A program made the position numbers and the translations under genes. 64,000 nt of DNA from Eudromia elegans (lineage: Eukaryota > Chordata > Aves > Tinamiformes > Tinamidae). The stretch covers positions 1,724,938 to 1,788,937 of the forward strand of contig PTEX01000013.1 in assembly GCA_003342815.1 (NCBI GenBank), written 5' to 3'. The notes under the pieces are model-generated. The model ran no database searches. It was given only the letters and a program-made list of their open reading frames with translations, and was not told the DNA's origin. Position 1 is the stretch's first letter. Each line of letters begins with the position of its first letter. Below are positions 26,505 through 37,130 of this stretch, in pieces.

Positions 26505-28080
26505 CTCTTTGGTCACAGCTGAAGAGACTCAAGCCAGTAGCAACTCCAGCTTTTTCTGCTTGGCTGTTAAGCATCCCCTTCGTGCAGACACAGAGCAATC
26601 CTGGTGTTCTGGGCTGTGCTCTGGCTGTCTAACAGAAGTAGAGGACGGGCCTCTAATTTTAGGTATCTCTTAAGCTTGTCTTATTGCCCCACCCTCTTTT
26701 CTTTTTTTTTTTTTTTTTTCCTTTGCTTCATGGTTTGCTCCCTAAGCTTAAGAAGGGGGAGGTGTTCATGTCTTTGTTCTCTTTTGAGAAGCAAGTAGCT
26801 GTATTACATCCTGGCTTCTCAGCTGAGGAGGAGGGACAAGGGGCTTTTCTTGTTCTGCTGGACTTTGCCCACCCCTGTCAGACCTTATTCACACCGTTAT
26901 TTCACAAGTGCTAAATCCACTCACAATGGTTTTAAATGGCTGAGCGGCTGAGCCAGGTGAACAGCAAACACCAGAGGGGAAACCACATTTTGTGAGTGCT
27001 TGAGATTCCTTCAGAGTGTAGGCAGAGCCATTAAGAGCAAAGCAAAAGCCCTTTGACATGGCTCCCTTGGGCAAATCTTCACAGCCACATGCCAAATAGG
27101 GGGGACTGGGAATAGATCCAGAATTAGGTCCCAAGATTCTAGCACAGGAGAATGAAGTTGGAGTTCAAGTCTGTTCCTACTGGAAGGAAGAAGAGCAGCT
27201 TATTACATTTTCTTGGAGCATATAAATCCATTACTGGATGTCTTTCTGTCCAGTGTGGATGTTCACTCCTGTATTTGTGACTATTTTCTTTATTCCTTGC
27301 TCTTTTGAGATAAGAAGAACATAGAGTTTATACTTTATTGTCTTCTGATCATCCTAGAAGAACTACATCTTTAGCTAAGGTGATCATCCATCAAGTAGGT
27401 AAGATTGAGAAGAATTGCCTAGTTGCAATAGATGGTTGAGGGCCAATATAAAGGAGCTACTGTTTCTGTCTCTGTTCAGAACTGTGAAAACAGGCAACTT
27501 AACTCTTCTTTGGAAGAAGATGCAATTGCACGTGGCCCCTAAATAAATTCTTTCACAATAATCTGGATTAGCTGGACACTCAGCAATAGAAGTTTCCTAG
27601 CCCAGACCCTCTTGATTGAGTAGTTTCTTTGAGCAGTTGCAGATTGAGGATGGACCTCAACTCCTTCAGTGCTTCATTCCAGTGAGTAGAAGCTGTGTGA
27701 CTTCTGCAGATGTACGTTGCCTTTGCAGTTGCACACGGACATGAAGGAGCGTTTAGCCTAAATCAGCTGAAAAAGGTGCAAACTGAAAGTAGGATAGTGA
27801 GGTTGCATGAAGTACCTGTGTGATAATCCTGAACTAGAATTTACCTTTAATTTAACTTAGCTTGCTTTACATTGACTTTGGGGTCTGCTTGTGACTCCAA
27901 TATGGTGCAACATGATTCTGACTCCACTTAGAAGTGCAAATACTTCTGTATGCCTGGACTTTTGAAAGTGTGTCAGCGAAATGTGCCTTTTGTTGAAGTT
28001 ACATACAGCAGAGAAGGTACTGCCTCTTGTGGGCGAATTCAATTAATGTTTTACTTCATTGCATGTTTTGCTTTATTGTA
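26505..28080. other. Non-coding stretch, no gene seen
   Basis: Nothing recognisable apart from an 18-T run at 26702-26719. Open frames are short and without domains. The stretch between about 27100 and 27850 shows no repeat or structured element that I can identify. Confidence 0.55.
26702..26719 (+). repeat. T18 tract
   Basis: Eighteen consecutive T bases about 200 bases downstream of the polypurine block. No transposon body is recognised beside it. Confidence 0.75.
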
Positions 28081-28104
28081 TATCTTACTTCGTGAAGTAA
28101 GATA
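28081..28104. repeat. Perfect hairpin, 11-bp arms
   Basis: TATCTTACTTC (28081-28091) is the exact reverse complement of GAAGTAAGATA (28094-28104), separated by GT. Related ACTTC and GTGAAGTAA words recur just before and after (about 28052 and 28111). It lies about 36 bases upstream of an AATAAA and 60 bases upstream of a long A tract. Confidence 0.75.
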
Positions 28105-28138
28105 CTTGAGTGAAGTAACTGAACACCCTCTGATGGTT

Positions 28139-28160
28139 GAATAAAACAATTTTAAGAAAT

Positions 28161-28194
<34 letters not shown>

Positions 28195-28262
28195 CTAGGA
28201 TACTAAATCTATTTTTAGTGAATTTTGGCAGAACATGAAATTCTTAAAAAAAAAAAAAAAAA
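28139..28262 (+). repeat. AATAAA plus A28 tract, and a second A17 tract after the same 9-mer
   Basis: An AATAAA hexamer (28140-28145) precedes GAAATTCTT (28156-28164) and 28 A bases (28165-28192). After 44 unrelated bases GAAATTCTT recurs (28237-28245), again followed by an A run of 17 (28246-28262). A poly(A) signal 19 bases before a long A tail resembles the end of a retroposed transcript. The repeated word may be a duplication linked to insertion or to slippage. No coding body of a processed pseudogene is recognised upstream, so the origin stays open. Confidence 0.55.
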
Positions 28263-30487
28263 GGTGGAGATCAGTTTTACTAAGAACTTAGTCTGAGAGT
28301 GAAGCAGAGCACGCTGCTGCTATAGGGTAACTCCGCTATTCAGTCACACTGAAATGATCAATCTTTTCTGTTTCTGTTGCTTACTGCTTGCATGCACTTT
28401 GGAAATGATAAAAGTCATCTAATTTTGTCTGACTTGATTTACCCTTTTGTAAAATAGGCAGGAAACACCCACTCCTCCATATGGGAATGTGAAATTAAAT
28501 TCATTGATCTTTACAAAGTGCTTCGAGAATCCAGGATAGCAAGACTTGGTTCCCACTCAAATCCTGTGAGAGGATGAGATACTTCAATGCTGAGTTTTTT
28601 GTTTGTTTGTTTCTGCAAGAACACTCCTTCCTCAGAAAAACACAGGTTATAATTGCTTCCTTTTTAGCTCTTATCAGACTAGTAGGAGCACTTATTCTTT
28701 CAGGATGACTAAGGTCTGTGGTGAAGCTGGGGCTTTTTTCTTTATCCTCCCCTCCCCAAATGATTTGCAAATTGTCTGAGTGCAAAGAGAAAAAAATCTT
28801 GCACATAGGCATAAATATTTGCAAAAATAACACCCCAAAGAAACAAGGACCTAAACAAACCCTGCACCAGTACAACATCTCATTTTCTTGTTTCATTTCT
28901 CTAGAGCAGCTGATAGGATTCCCCCAGAAGTTCCGATGTTTGTTGAGTTTTGACCTGAGAATCTTTGTGAAAAATTTTTCCCCCAAGGGTTGTTTTTCAT
29001 GGAAAGTTTTAAGATCCCAAGAATAATAGTCTTCAGAACAGTAATTATAGCATCACACAGCTGATTTATGTAATTTGACGAAGAAATTATGACTTGCCTG
29101 GTTCAAAAGGGTGTGTCAAGCTGCTTCATAACTGGTCATATGAATTTCTTGCAGCATTTGCACGTCTGTCCTTCTATTACTTGGATGTTCATTTCCAGTG
29201 TTTCTGGTACATGTCTACATACCTGAGGTGATCCAGATTATGCATTAAGTTTCTTGGAGCTCCTTGCTTGTATGCCCCTTTCTCAGAGACAGTGTTATAA
29301 ACACTTGACTTGCAAGCCAGGGATGGGGAAATGGCCGTGAAAATGCTCACGTGGCTTTTGTGAGGTTTATTGTATGCCTGCAGCTTCACCCTTTTTTGGC
29401 TCTTAGAAGAGAGGCTGGAGGGACACAAGATCTTTCAGGGACTGAGAGAGAGCAACCAGCGCTGACAGTTTCCATGTTTAAAGGGTAAATTAACTGAGAT
29501 GTCACACCTATTTGTCCAGCGTAGGAAAACAGAGAGACAGATGCATGGTTCAGTTCCCAGGAATGGGAGGGAATGAAGCCAGAGGAGGAAACTTTTCCAC
29601 AAAAACACGGAAATTCACTTTAGCTGAGGTTTAGTATTGGAAGGCCTCAGCTGCCCGAGCAGGGATAAAGCCAAAATAGAGGCTGGCCCAGGGGCCCCGA
29701 GACGAGGATGGTGCTCCCAGCCACGGCTCCATGCAAAGGGTCCGTGCGCCTCTGGGCAATGCCATATCCCTCAGGCCCAGCATGGCTCCCCCTCTTCCTC
29801 ACCAGTACAGTGGTCCCAAGGATCTTAGGCCTGTCCCCACTTTGCTCTCCCCACATCATTTTTACAAGTTTTATAAAGGGGGAAAAGAAAGATGCTGCTG
29901 TTAAAGTGCTTTTGTAGCCACCAAGCAGTGGAGTCCTCTCCCACCACCCAGGGTATGAACTACAGTTGAAATCCTCCTCCCTCCTTCCCTTGGGGGACCT
30001 TGGCCTCTGCCCTCTTTAGAAGCGTCTGAATTTCTTCAGTTTTTTCTTATACAACCGATTTCCCTTCCAACACATTATTCAGCATTTCTAGCTGCGGTCT
30101 GAGGTCCTCAATCATGCACACCACGCATTGCTCAGCCAGGGACATGGGCTGCCATAAATCTTAGAGGGAAACGAGCCGAGTGCTCCTGCAGCTCCAGCTC
30201 TGAGTGAAACACGTATTTCTAGTATGACATTTTGTAGAACAAACCCTGGCTGAGTGCTATATAAACCTGACAGGAAGAGGATTTGTTTATCATAATCGTA
30301 AAAAAAAAAATGCCTGCCTATATTGTATATTATGAGATTATTAAATTTCTGGCTCCTTCCTTTGTGCCCTCCTTGTTTGTTTGTTTGTTTTGGTTTTGTC
30401 TTTGTTTTTTCTTCTTGCACTGGTCATTGCAGAAAACTTTCTAAGCAAGGACCAACACCACAGAGTACAGCAGGAGGCCAGTGGGAA
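28263..30487. other. Non-coding stretch, no gene seen
   Basis: The longest open frame is 161 codons on the minus strand (28501-28986). It contains no domain, motif or splice context that I recognise. A short (GTTT)n run lies at 28599-28612. A longer one at about 30375-30400 forms the edge before the CR1 scrap. Confidence 0.55.
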
Positions 30488-30540
30488 CTGGATGGACTCT
30501 AGAGATCCCTTCCAACCTCAAACATTCTGCTTTTCTGTGA
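30488..30540 (+). mobile_element. CR1 LINE 3'-terminal scrap, plus strand
   Basis: GGATGGACTCTAGAGATCCC, then TTCCAACCTCAAACATTCTG and a degraded CTGTGA, matches the last bases of avian CR1, where the sequence near the 3' end reads as a GGACTAGATGATCTCTAGAGG-type block before TTCCAACC and the ATTCTGTG octamer. Only the extreme 3' end is kept or recognisable. It has no coding capacity. Confidence 0.75.
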
Positions 30541-33500
30541 AACATTCAAAAACCATAACAAAGGCTATCCTAAAAACAACTATGATAGTTGAGTAAGTTT
30601 GAAATTCTTGTCACCACAAGCTTAAAGGAATCAGTTCTCCTCCTGTGAACCTCTTCTGGCTTCAAAGGAGACGTGTCAAGGATGAATTTGTCTATCAAGA
30701 AATACTTTCACCCCAGAGCATCACTGCGGATGCATGTGCAACCTGCAGGCAGTCTGGAAGGAGGCCTGGGATGGTCTGCACATCCTGGTCCCAGCAAGGT
30801 CCACAGAGCAGCATCGCACTCTGCCCCAGCAATTTACAGCCTCCAGAAGGCAACTTTTTAGGTGTGACAGAGGAAATAAGCATTCTAGTGCCAAATCATT
30901 GCCTTTTCCCTTCTGTTTGTAGTGCTATCCTAATCCTACCCCACATCTAAACCCAGCAGGAGTCCTGTGTAACAACAGTCTCTCACGCTCTTCTGTGGGA
31001 GACCTCTGCACGCCCTTTGCTTCAGTAGGAGCAGATGTACTGGACAGACAGGCGGTCTGGATGAGACACTGCTTGATGTGCTCCCTATGTAACTGAAGGA
31101 AAGCCAGCAACCTCCCTTTTTCTTCACCATCTTTGCATGGCGAATTTCATCATGGACAAGTGTTGCCCAGTGCATAGCGTGGATTCAGATTACTACCCTG
31201 AGTAAGATGCTGCTGCTTTTATTTCCATCCCTCAGCAAGTTGGACTGCTAGGGACCAGATCAGTCGCCAGCATGAGGCCACTGATTACCCTGGGATAGCG
31301 CCAGGTATTTCACTCCGCATGCCTCATTTCCCCAAATACCCTAAAATGTGGGGTCCTCTTTCTCAAGTTGACAGAACACCACCCTTCTGTTTGGAAAGGG
31401 CGTAAATGAACTGTTTGCCCAAAGTGGGAATGCTGGTGGTGTCCAGGTAGAGACAGAAAAAGGAATGTCTAGGGTAGAGGAGAAATGTCACATCTGACTG
31501 AGGGACAAAGTGATTAGTAATGGCTATAAAAATAAGTCTCCTCCTTCTCACTGTGTTGTCATCTCGCTCATCGGCCTTCTAGTGTTAGTGTTATAGCTTT
31601 CCTGGGAACTGTGTGGGTAGGACCTGCAGACTGGCAGGTCCCTGTGATGGGGGGAAAAAGCACATAGGCTTATTTTCTCCCCCGAGTGCAATATGATATT
31701 TTGCATCTCTCCTCTGACTGACCAAGGCACACTGAATCTTGGCCTAACCCTCTGGCTAGCCCTATTTGAGGACTTTGCTCTCAAATTTTAATCCCATGTC
31801 TTGCAGTCCAAGTACCTCTACTGCTGGTGACATCCACCCTTGGGATACATCTGACCTTCAACAATTTGATCTGAACTTATCTGAGCCTCACAAGAAGCCA
31901 TGCAGGACAGCAAGCCAAGAGAAAATTAACCATACCCAAAAGTGACTCATTTCCATACAGCTTAGCTCTCCGAGTGGGCTTTGCTAAGGTGATGAGAATG
32001 CTACAGTCAGTGGAGCAGCCTGCTGGGAATGGGAGGTGGGATCCTACTTCAGGGGCTCCCCAACTGAATCTGTTCTGCTAAATATGGCGAGATAAGCTCC
32101 TCCAAAACTCAATGGCTGAGCTGAACGTGCTCTACAGTGATGACGTGAGTGCCTCTTTCAGATCTCCTTGAGATTTTCATAACGAAAGTCTCAACACAGA
32201 ATGTCATTAACCAAGCACAAATCATACCAGCTATCCCAGGACCCAAAAACCACTGCAGAAGCCCTCTGGGACACGGCTTGTTAGATTGCCATCTTGCTAG
32301 GAAGCAGCTGAATGAGGGTAAAGGTCCTACAGCACTAGAAAGCACAAGCTGGTGGTTGCTCCAGAGGCGGACAAGTATGTGCCCAAGCCGAGAACTTGAA
32401 AGCACACCACAGCCTCAAGGCACACATTAAAGCCACAAAAAAAGAAAAAAGGTCTAACCCGGCTGTGAACGTTCTCACTGTTCTCACTGCATTCCCTCAG
32501 CAGGACTAGCCCGAAAGTGGGATGTGGGAGATGGAATTTACAGCAGTAAGTGGGACTTTCCATTTGCTTTGTGGGCGTTTTGGAAAAGTCCCCACTCTCA
32601 GGTCTATAACTGCCTGTCTAAAACCTTTCTGTTGTAGACCTGGTCAAACGAAGCACTTGTAGGAAACTACACCATGATTTATTTTTTTTTCCCTTGCAAG
32701 TTGCTTGTAAACTTGTCTTGATTTCCGCAGATGTACTTTGCGTTCAATGTATTCACCAAATAACTTCTGCCAGTGAGTTTCAGTGTAGGATCTGTTTTCC
32801 AGACTGATTATTTTACGTATTTACTCCTTCTACTTTGGGTGTATGAATGAATCCTTGAATGGGGAGGTATTATTTCTGCTCCTCTCCCAGAGGATTGCAA
32901 ATTTATAAGCCCAAGAGAAAACTAAGAAAAGAAAGAAATAACAAACAACATATAGCCTCTTTCGCAACATGAATATGGATGATATTCACCCAGTGAACAT
33001 TCTTTAAACATTACACCCATTTGTACGGAACATAACACCCATTCACAAGTAGAAAAATACAGGAATACCAACCTAATAAAACTCGGGCACTGTTTCCAGT
33101 CAGCCCCCATCTTTGCTCCATTTTGCAGTATTAATCTCGGGGGCTGACAGATTTAGCTGTGGTAATGTGTGAGCGTGACTGATTTCAGCTCTCCGCGCGC
33201 TCTCGCCTGGTCACTGCTGCGCGGGTGGGAGCGGTAGAACGGATGTTGTCCTAGCAGCTCCCGCTCAAGGTCGGGTACGTTAGCTTAAATCACCAGAGAA
33301 ACGAAGTTGTGTTGAGGTGCCAGATCATGCACTGCAGCAGCTGAGGCGCGCAGTTAAGCGGATTTAATGGCTCTTTTGCCACTGAAAAGAGTCCTCTTGT
33401 ATGGCTCCCTCCTCCTTTACCCCTCTCTGCAAATTTCCATGGAAAGGGGGATAGTGAGAGACAGGGGTTATAATAGCATGATGTAGTGCAGAACTGTCCG

Positions 33501-36500
33501 CCAGGGCAGACCTATCAAAGCCTAATATAATTTGTAAACCTGTACTTCTTGAATTAAAAAGGGATAGGTATCTATTTTTTTCTTTTTTTTTTTTTTTCTT
33601 ATTCTTTCTTATTTTGTTTTTTAATTTGTTTCTGCTCCGAATGTGCTTTTCCAGTCCTAGCTATCTCAGGATATACTCTCCTATGTCTCACTAGATTACT
33701 GGTCTACCTGCTTTGGTTTCTTGTCAATGGAGGTGCTTCTTAGGAGAGGATGAAACTTTCACTTAAAAGTTATAGAGATATCTGGTAAGAAAAATACAAA
33801 ATTCCAAGTAAATCCTACTAAAGTCTTATCTTTTAATAGGTTAACCAATCTTCTTAACACAAAATTTTTGATTTAAGTTAAGGTTTGGCCTTTTGTCTTA
33901 GCACTTGTCCAGCTGGTGTAGATCTGGTGAGACTGCTCTACTGCCTTGTGGGCTTTTTTCATTTCTGCGTCATTTCCTTTAAGCATCTCTCTGTGCACAG
34001 TCTGAGGTTTTCTTAGCTTTCCTAGAAGTCAGAACTGTGAAAGAGAGTCTATTGAAACACACTGAGCAAGAGAATTTTTGTGAAGGAGGAAGTATTAATG
34101 TGAGCTTGTTCTTGCTGTTGAGAAGTGGTCCTAGCTCTCGCTCATGGACAATTGGCATATTATCTTTTCTAATGCAAAATATCGTTGGCGTTCTGGTCAC
34201 TTACTATGCTAGTGCCTGTAGGGAGCTGGAAAGGGTATTTATTCTTATCCTGCCGTTAGCCTATGGGATCTGAAAGTACTGCTTTTAGCTTGCATAACTG
34301 TAAATATTGTTATTGGTCATAATATTTTCCTGACGACTTCTCCATGCTCTCTCCAGTATTTGGCGTTCTGACCTGCTCCAACAGACGGTAAATTCCACAT
34401 GCTGACTACATGCTGAGTGAAGGAGTGGCTCCTGTTATAGAAGCTTTTTAACTTAGCTCAGTGGGCTCTTGTTCTCCTTTTTCGAGATGAGCCAAAAAAT
34501 CAGGCACTCGTTAATTTTCCTTAAAGTCCCCTGGCTCTTTCCTATGCCAGGCTGAAGACTCCAGTCTTTTTCATTCTCCTGCTAGCTGTCAAAACTGGAC
34601 ACGTAGAAGTTGTATTAAAAATGCTAGTAGGTGCCGTGCAACTGCTTTGGAGGCAGAGCCCGCTCTCCGTAAATGAAAGCCCTGATCTCTGTGCTGCGCC
34701 ACAGTTAATTCCCATGGCTGCAGTTGCAGCTCCACACAGGAGCCCTTTCTGGGCAGAGCCGCACGTCACCAGCCCAGCGCAGGCAGCACGAGTTCCCGCA
34801 GGGCTGCTCATAAACCCACAGCTGGAAACGCTCGGGAAGGCACCTGCTCCATGGTCAGGGACTCAGCAGCGGCTTTGAAATGTGCCTTCAACTGAGACAC
34901 TTTTTTCCTCCTCCTGCTGCTCACTTCTTCCCTCATCTCCCACTTCTCAGGTCATGATCCACCAAGGCCCTCCGCTTGTCTCGGCTCCATAGTGGTATGT
35001 AACGCTCCTTCCCTCCCCTGCCAGCACGGGTATTTCCTGCTTATAAGCATGCAGGCACCTGCGTGCATTTGCCTATATTTTACATTTTCCAGTGAATTTG
35101 TGAAATCCCTGTAAAGTGCCACAAGGAAAACCTCCTCAGATGATTTTTCTTCTGGGAACCTGTGTGGAGGTGGAGAGAAACACCTCACATCTTCCTGTTC
35201 CAGAAACATATGTGTTCTCTTTTAATATTTTAATTTTATAATCCAAGGAACTCTGGGGCTTATTCACTTCTGCTGAGTATCTTAATTTTTTAGTAAAGAT
35301 ACTGAGGATCATTTTTGTCTCTTCGTTTAAGCTCAGGATGAGTTGAAAGAGAAAAGTCTGAAAAGTTGGTAAATGTAACATCCACATAAAAATGTAATTT
35401 TTTCAAAAGCTTATGAGGGTCTTATTCAGTGGAGTTGATTTTTTCACCTATGAAAACCAGATTACAAATCCAACATAGACCTACAACTTCCTATTTGGTG
35501 GAAAGGTTTAAAATATGAGGAATTACCTGGAGTTTAAATGAAAAATAGCTTTCTTGTCCCCTCTGCTTTCCATCTCCAGTTCCTGATGTACAGATTTCTG
35601 TATGTTTTCTCTTTTTAATTAATTCTAGGAAAGCCTAACCTCTCTTCTTCTCCATCCTGAACAGCAGCCACTTTCACCATCTGCCAAAGCTACCTACGTA
35701 TTTTCCTTGATCACCCTGTCTCTTAGCTGGGCACAACTGTTCCAGGGTCTTACAAAATGTGCCACGTACATGGCACATATCTCAGCTGAGGTAACCCTAC
35801 CCCTTTCTCCTTACGATCTGTGGGATCAGGAAGCCCAGCTCTTTCCTTCTAGTCTACTTACCCACCTCTGGGATAATTGTCCTGATTATTTCCTAGGGCA
35901 CAAATATTTCCACTTTAGTTTCTTTGAAATGGGCCCTGCTTTTGCACCTGAAGACAGCTAAGATCATTATAAAGAGAGAAAAAAATCTGCTGCCAGGTTT
36001 GGGGGGTGGTGCTGCCTTCCCCTTTCCCTTCTTCCCTTCTCCAGAACTGTCTGAGCTGCAGATCTGGACCTGAACGTCTGAGGTCTGGCAGCTGCCTGGG
36101 ACGTGGGGGTCTCACTCCGCTTCATCTCTAGCAATTTATCTTTCCACACCCTTGGTAGTTGCCCTTTCCTACAGCACATGCCGAGCGCAAGAACCACCCT
36201 TCTCAAAACACACAAGCGCTCCGAAGGGGAACTCGGAGAACTGAAAGGGCTTTATCAAGAGGTTTTGTTTCTCTATAAACCCTGCATAGGAAGCCCTGGC
36301 CTCTGCGCGCCCTCAGCGTTTGCTGTATTTATTTCTTCTCCTCTTCCCCAGTTTGGGAGAGGTTTTTGCCAAACAGAGAGGGGCTTTGTGAGACGAAGAG
36401 CAGCTCAGGATTTCTGTAGCTTGTAAAGCCTTGGCTGCCTCCTCCTGAGAGCCCGGCGCTGACTCTTGCCCCTGATGCCCTCCTCCTCCCCAAAATTACT

Positions 36501-36599
36501 CTCTTCTGAGGAATCCCCCTCTTCTTGCTCCTAACGGCTCCTGACAGAGGAGGGCAGAGATCCCACCACCAGATTTTCTTCAAAGGGAGGCAGCGGAAA
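30541..36599. other. Non-coding stretch, no gene seen
   Basis: I see no exon or recognisable transposon. A small CG-rich patch at about 33185-33290 contains CCGCGCGCTCTCGCC and stands out from AT-rich flanks but is far below island length. A T-rich tract lies at 33575-33620. If the minus-strand first exon at 36753 is real, this is the 5' end of its first intron, where regulatory elements often lie. Confidence 0.55.
33575..33620. repeat. T-rich simple sequence
   Basis: Includes a 15-T run (33583-33597) within a longer T/C-rich stretch. It looks like simple sequence only. Confidence 0.6.
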
Positions 36600-37130
36600 G
36601 AAGCAGCGCCGCGTTCTCAAGCAAAATCATCTGCCAGAGCTGGGGCGCGCGTGCCGGGCGCTGTGGGGCTCTTCCCTCCCGCGCTCCCCTCCCGCGGGCA
36701 TTCCCGCAAGCGGGACTCACTTGGAGGTTGATGCTCTCGCCTTCGGAGGCCATGCTCGGCTCTCTCCCTCCGCGCAGGGCACGGGGCTCCGTGCAGGCAG
36801 CGGGGCCCTCGGCGCGCCGGGAGCCTCTCCGGCCGCAGGGGCGGGAAGCGCAGCTGCTGGAACAGACCCGCTATTCACGGGCCGGCCGCCCGCTTGGCAC
36901 GGGCTGGGGGGCGAGAGCGGGGGCGGCACGCGTCCCTCCGAGGCCGTGTCCGTGCCGCGTCCGCGCCGCCTCGTCCAGCTGAGCCCCATGAGCTCACTGG
37001 GGCTGGGAGCCGGGGACGCGGCCAGGGTGCCAGGACGTTCCTGGCGTGGGCTGAGGGAGACGTCCCCGCCGCTCTGCCCACAGCAGAGCGCGGTGCCCTG
37101 CGCGAACGGGGGGAAAGTAACGGCAGGAGC
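36600..37130. promoter_or_regulatory. CpG island, probable promoter and 5' UTR of the leftward gene
   Basis: The stretch is visibly very GC-rich and dense in undepleted CG dinucleotides, with repeated CGCG and GCGC clusters at about 36640-36710, 36790-36850 and 36900-37030. The flanking DNA is AT-rich and poor in CG. Vertebrate CpG islands of this size usually mark promoters. The putative minus-strand start codon and donor at 36721-36753 lie near its left side, which fits a promoter and 5' UTR between about 36754 and 37130 firing leftward. I see no TATA box in a convincing position, consistent with a CpG-type promoter. Bidirectional activity is possible, but no rightward exon was identified. 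Confidence 0.75.
36721..36753 (-). CDS. Putative first coding exon of an unidentified leftward gene (partial)
   Basis: On the minus strand an ATG at 36753-36751 has A at -3 and G at +4, a good Kozak context. It opens eleven codons reading MASEGESINLQ, followed directly by GTGAGTCCCG, a near-ideal vertebrate splice donor, in phase 0 after the CAA codon. The frame lies inside a strong CpG island, where first exons usually sit. I do not recognise the peptide and could not find a continuing exon by eye, so no function is proposed. If it is real, the gene runs leftward and the sequence below 36720 begins its first intron. A longer open frame in another register (36717-37499) covers the same DNA but ends across the donor and looks like a by-product of GC-rich composition. 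The start/donor coincidence could be chance, so confidence is moderate. Confidence 0.42.

Noticed and set aside
26290-26673. Lysine-rich (plus) and phenylalanine-rich (minus) open frames
   Set aside because: Produced by the polypurine microsatellite, not by a gene.
34361-34590. Possible LINE relic around TCAGTGGGCTCTTGTTCTC
   Set aside because: It vaguely recalls CR1/L2 3' regions, but no ordered landmarks or tail could be followed.
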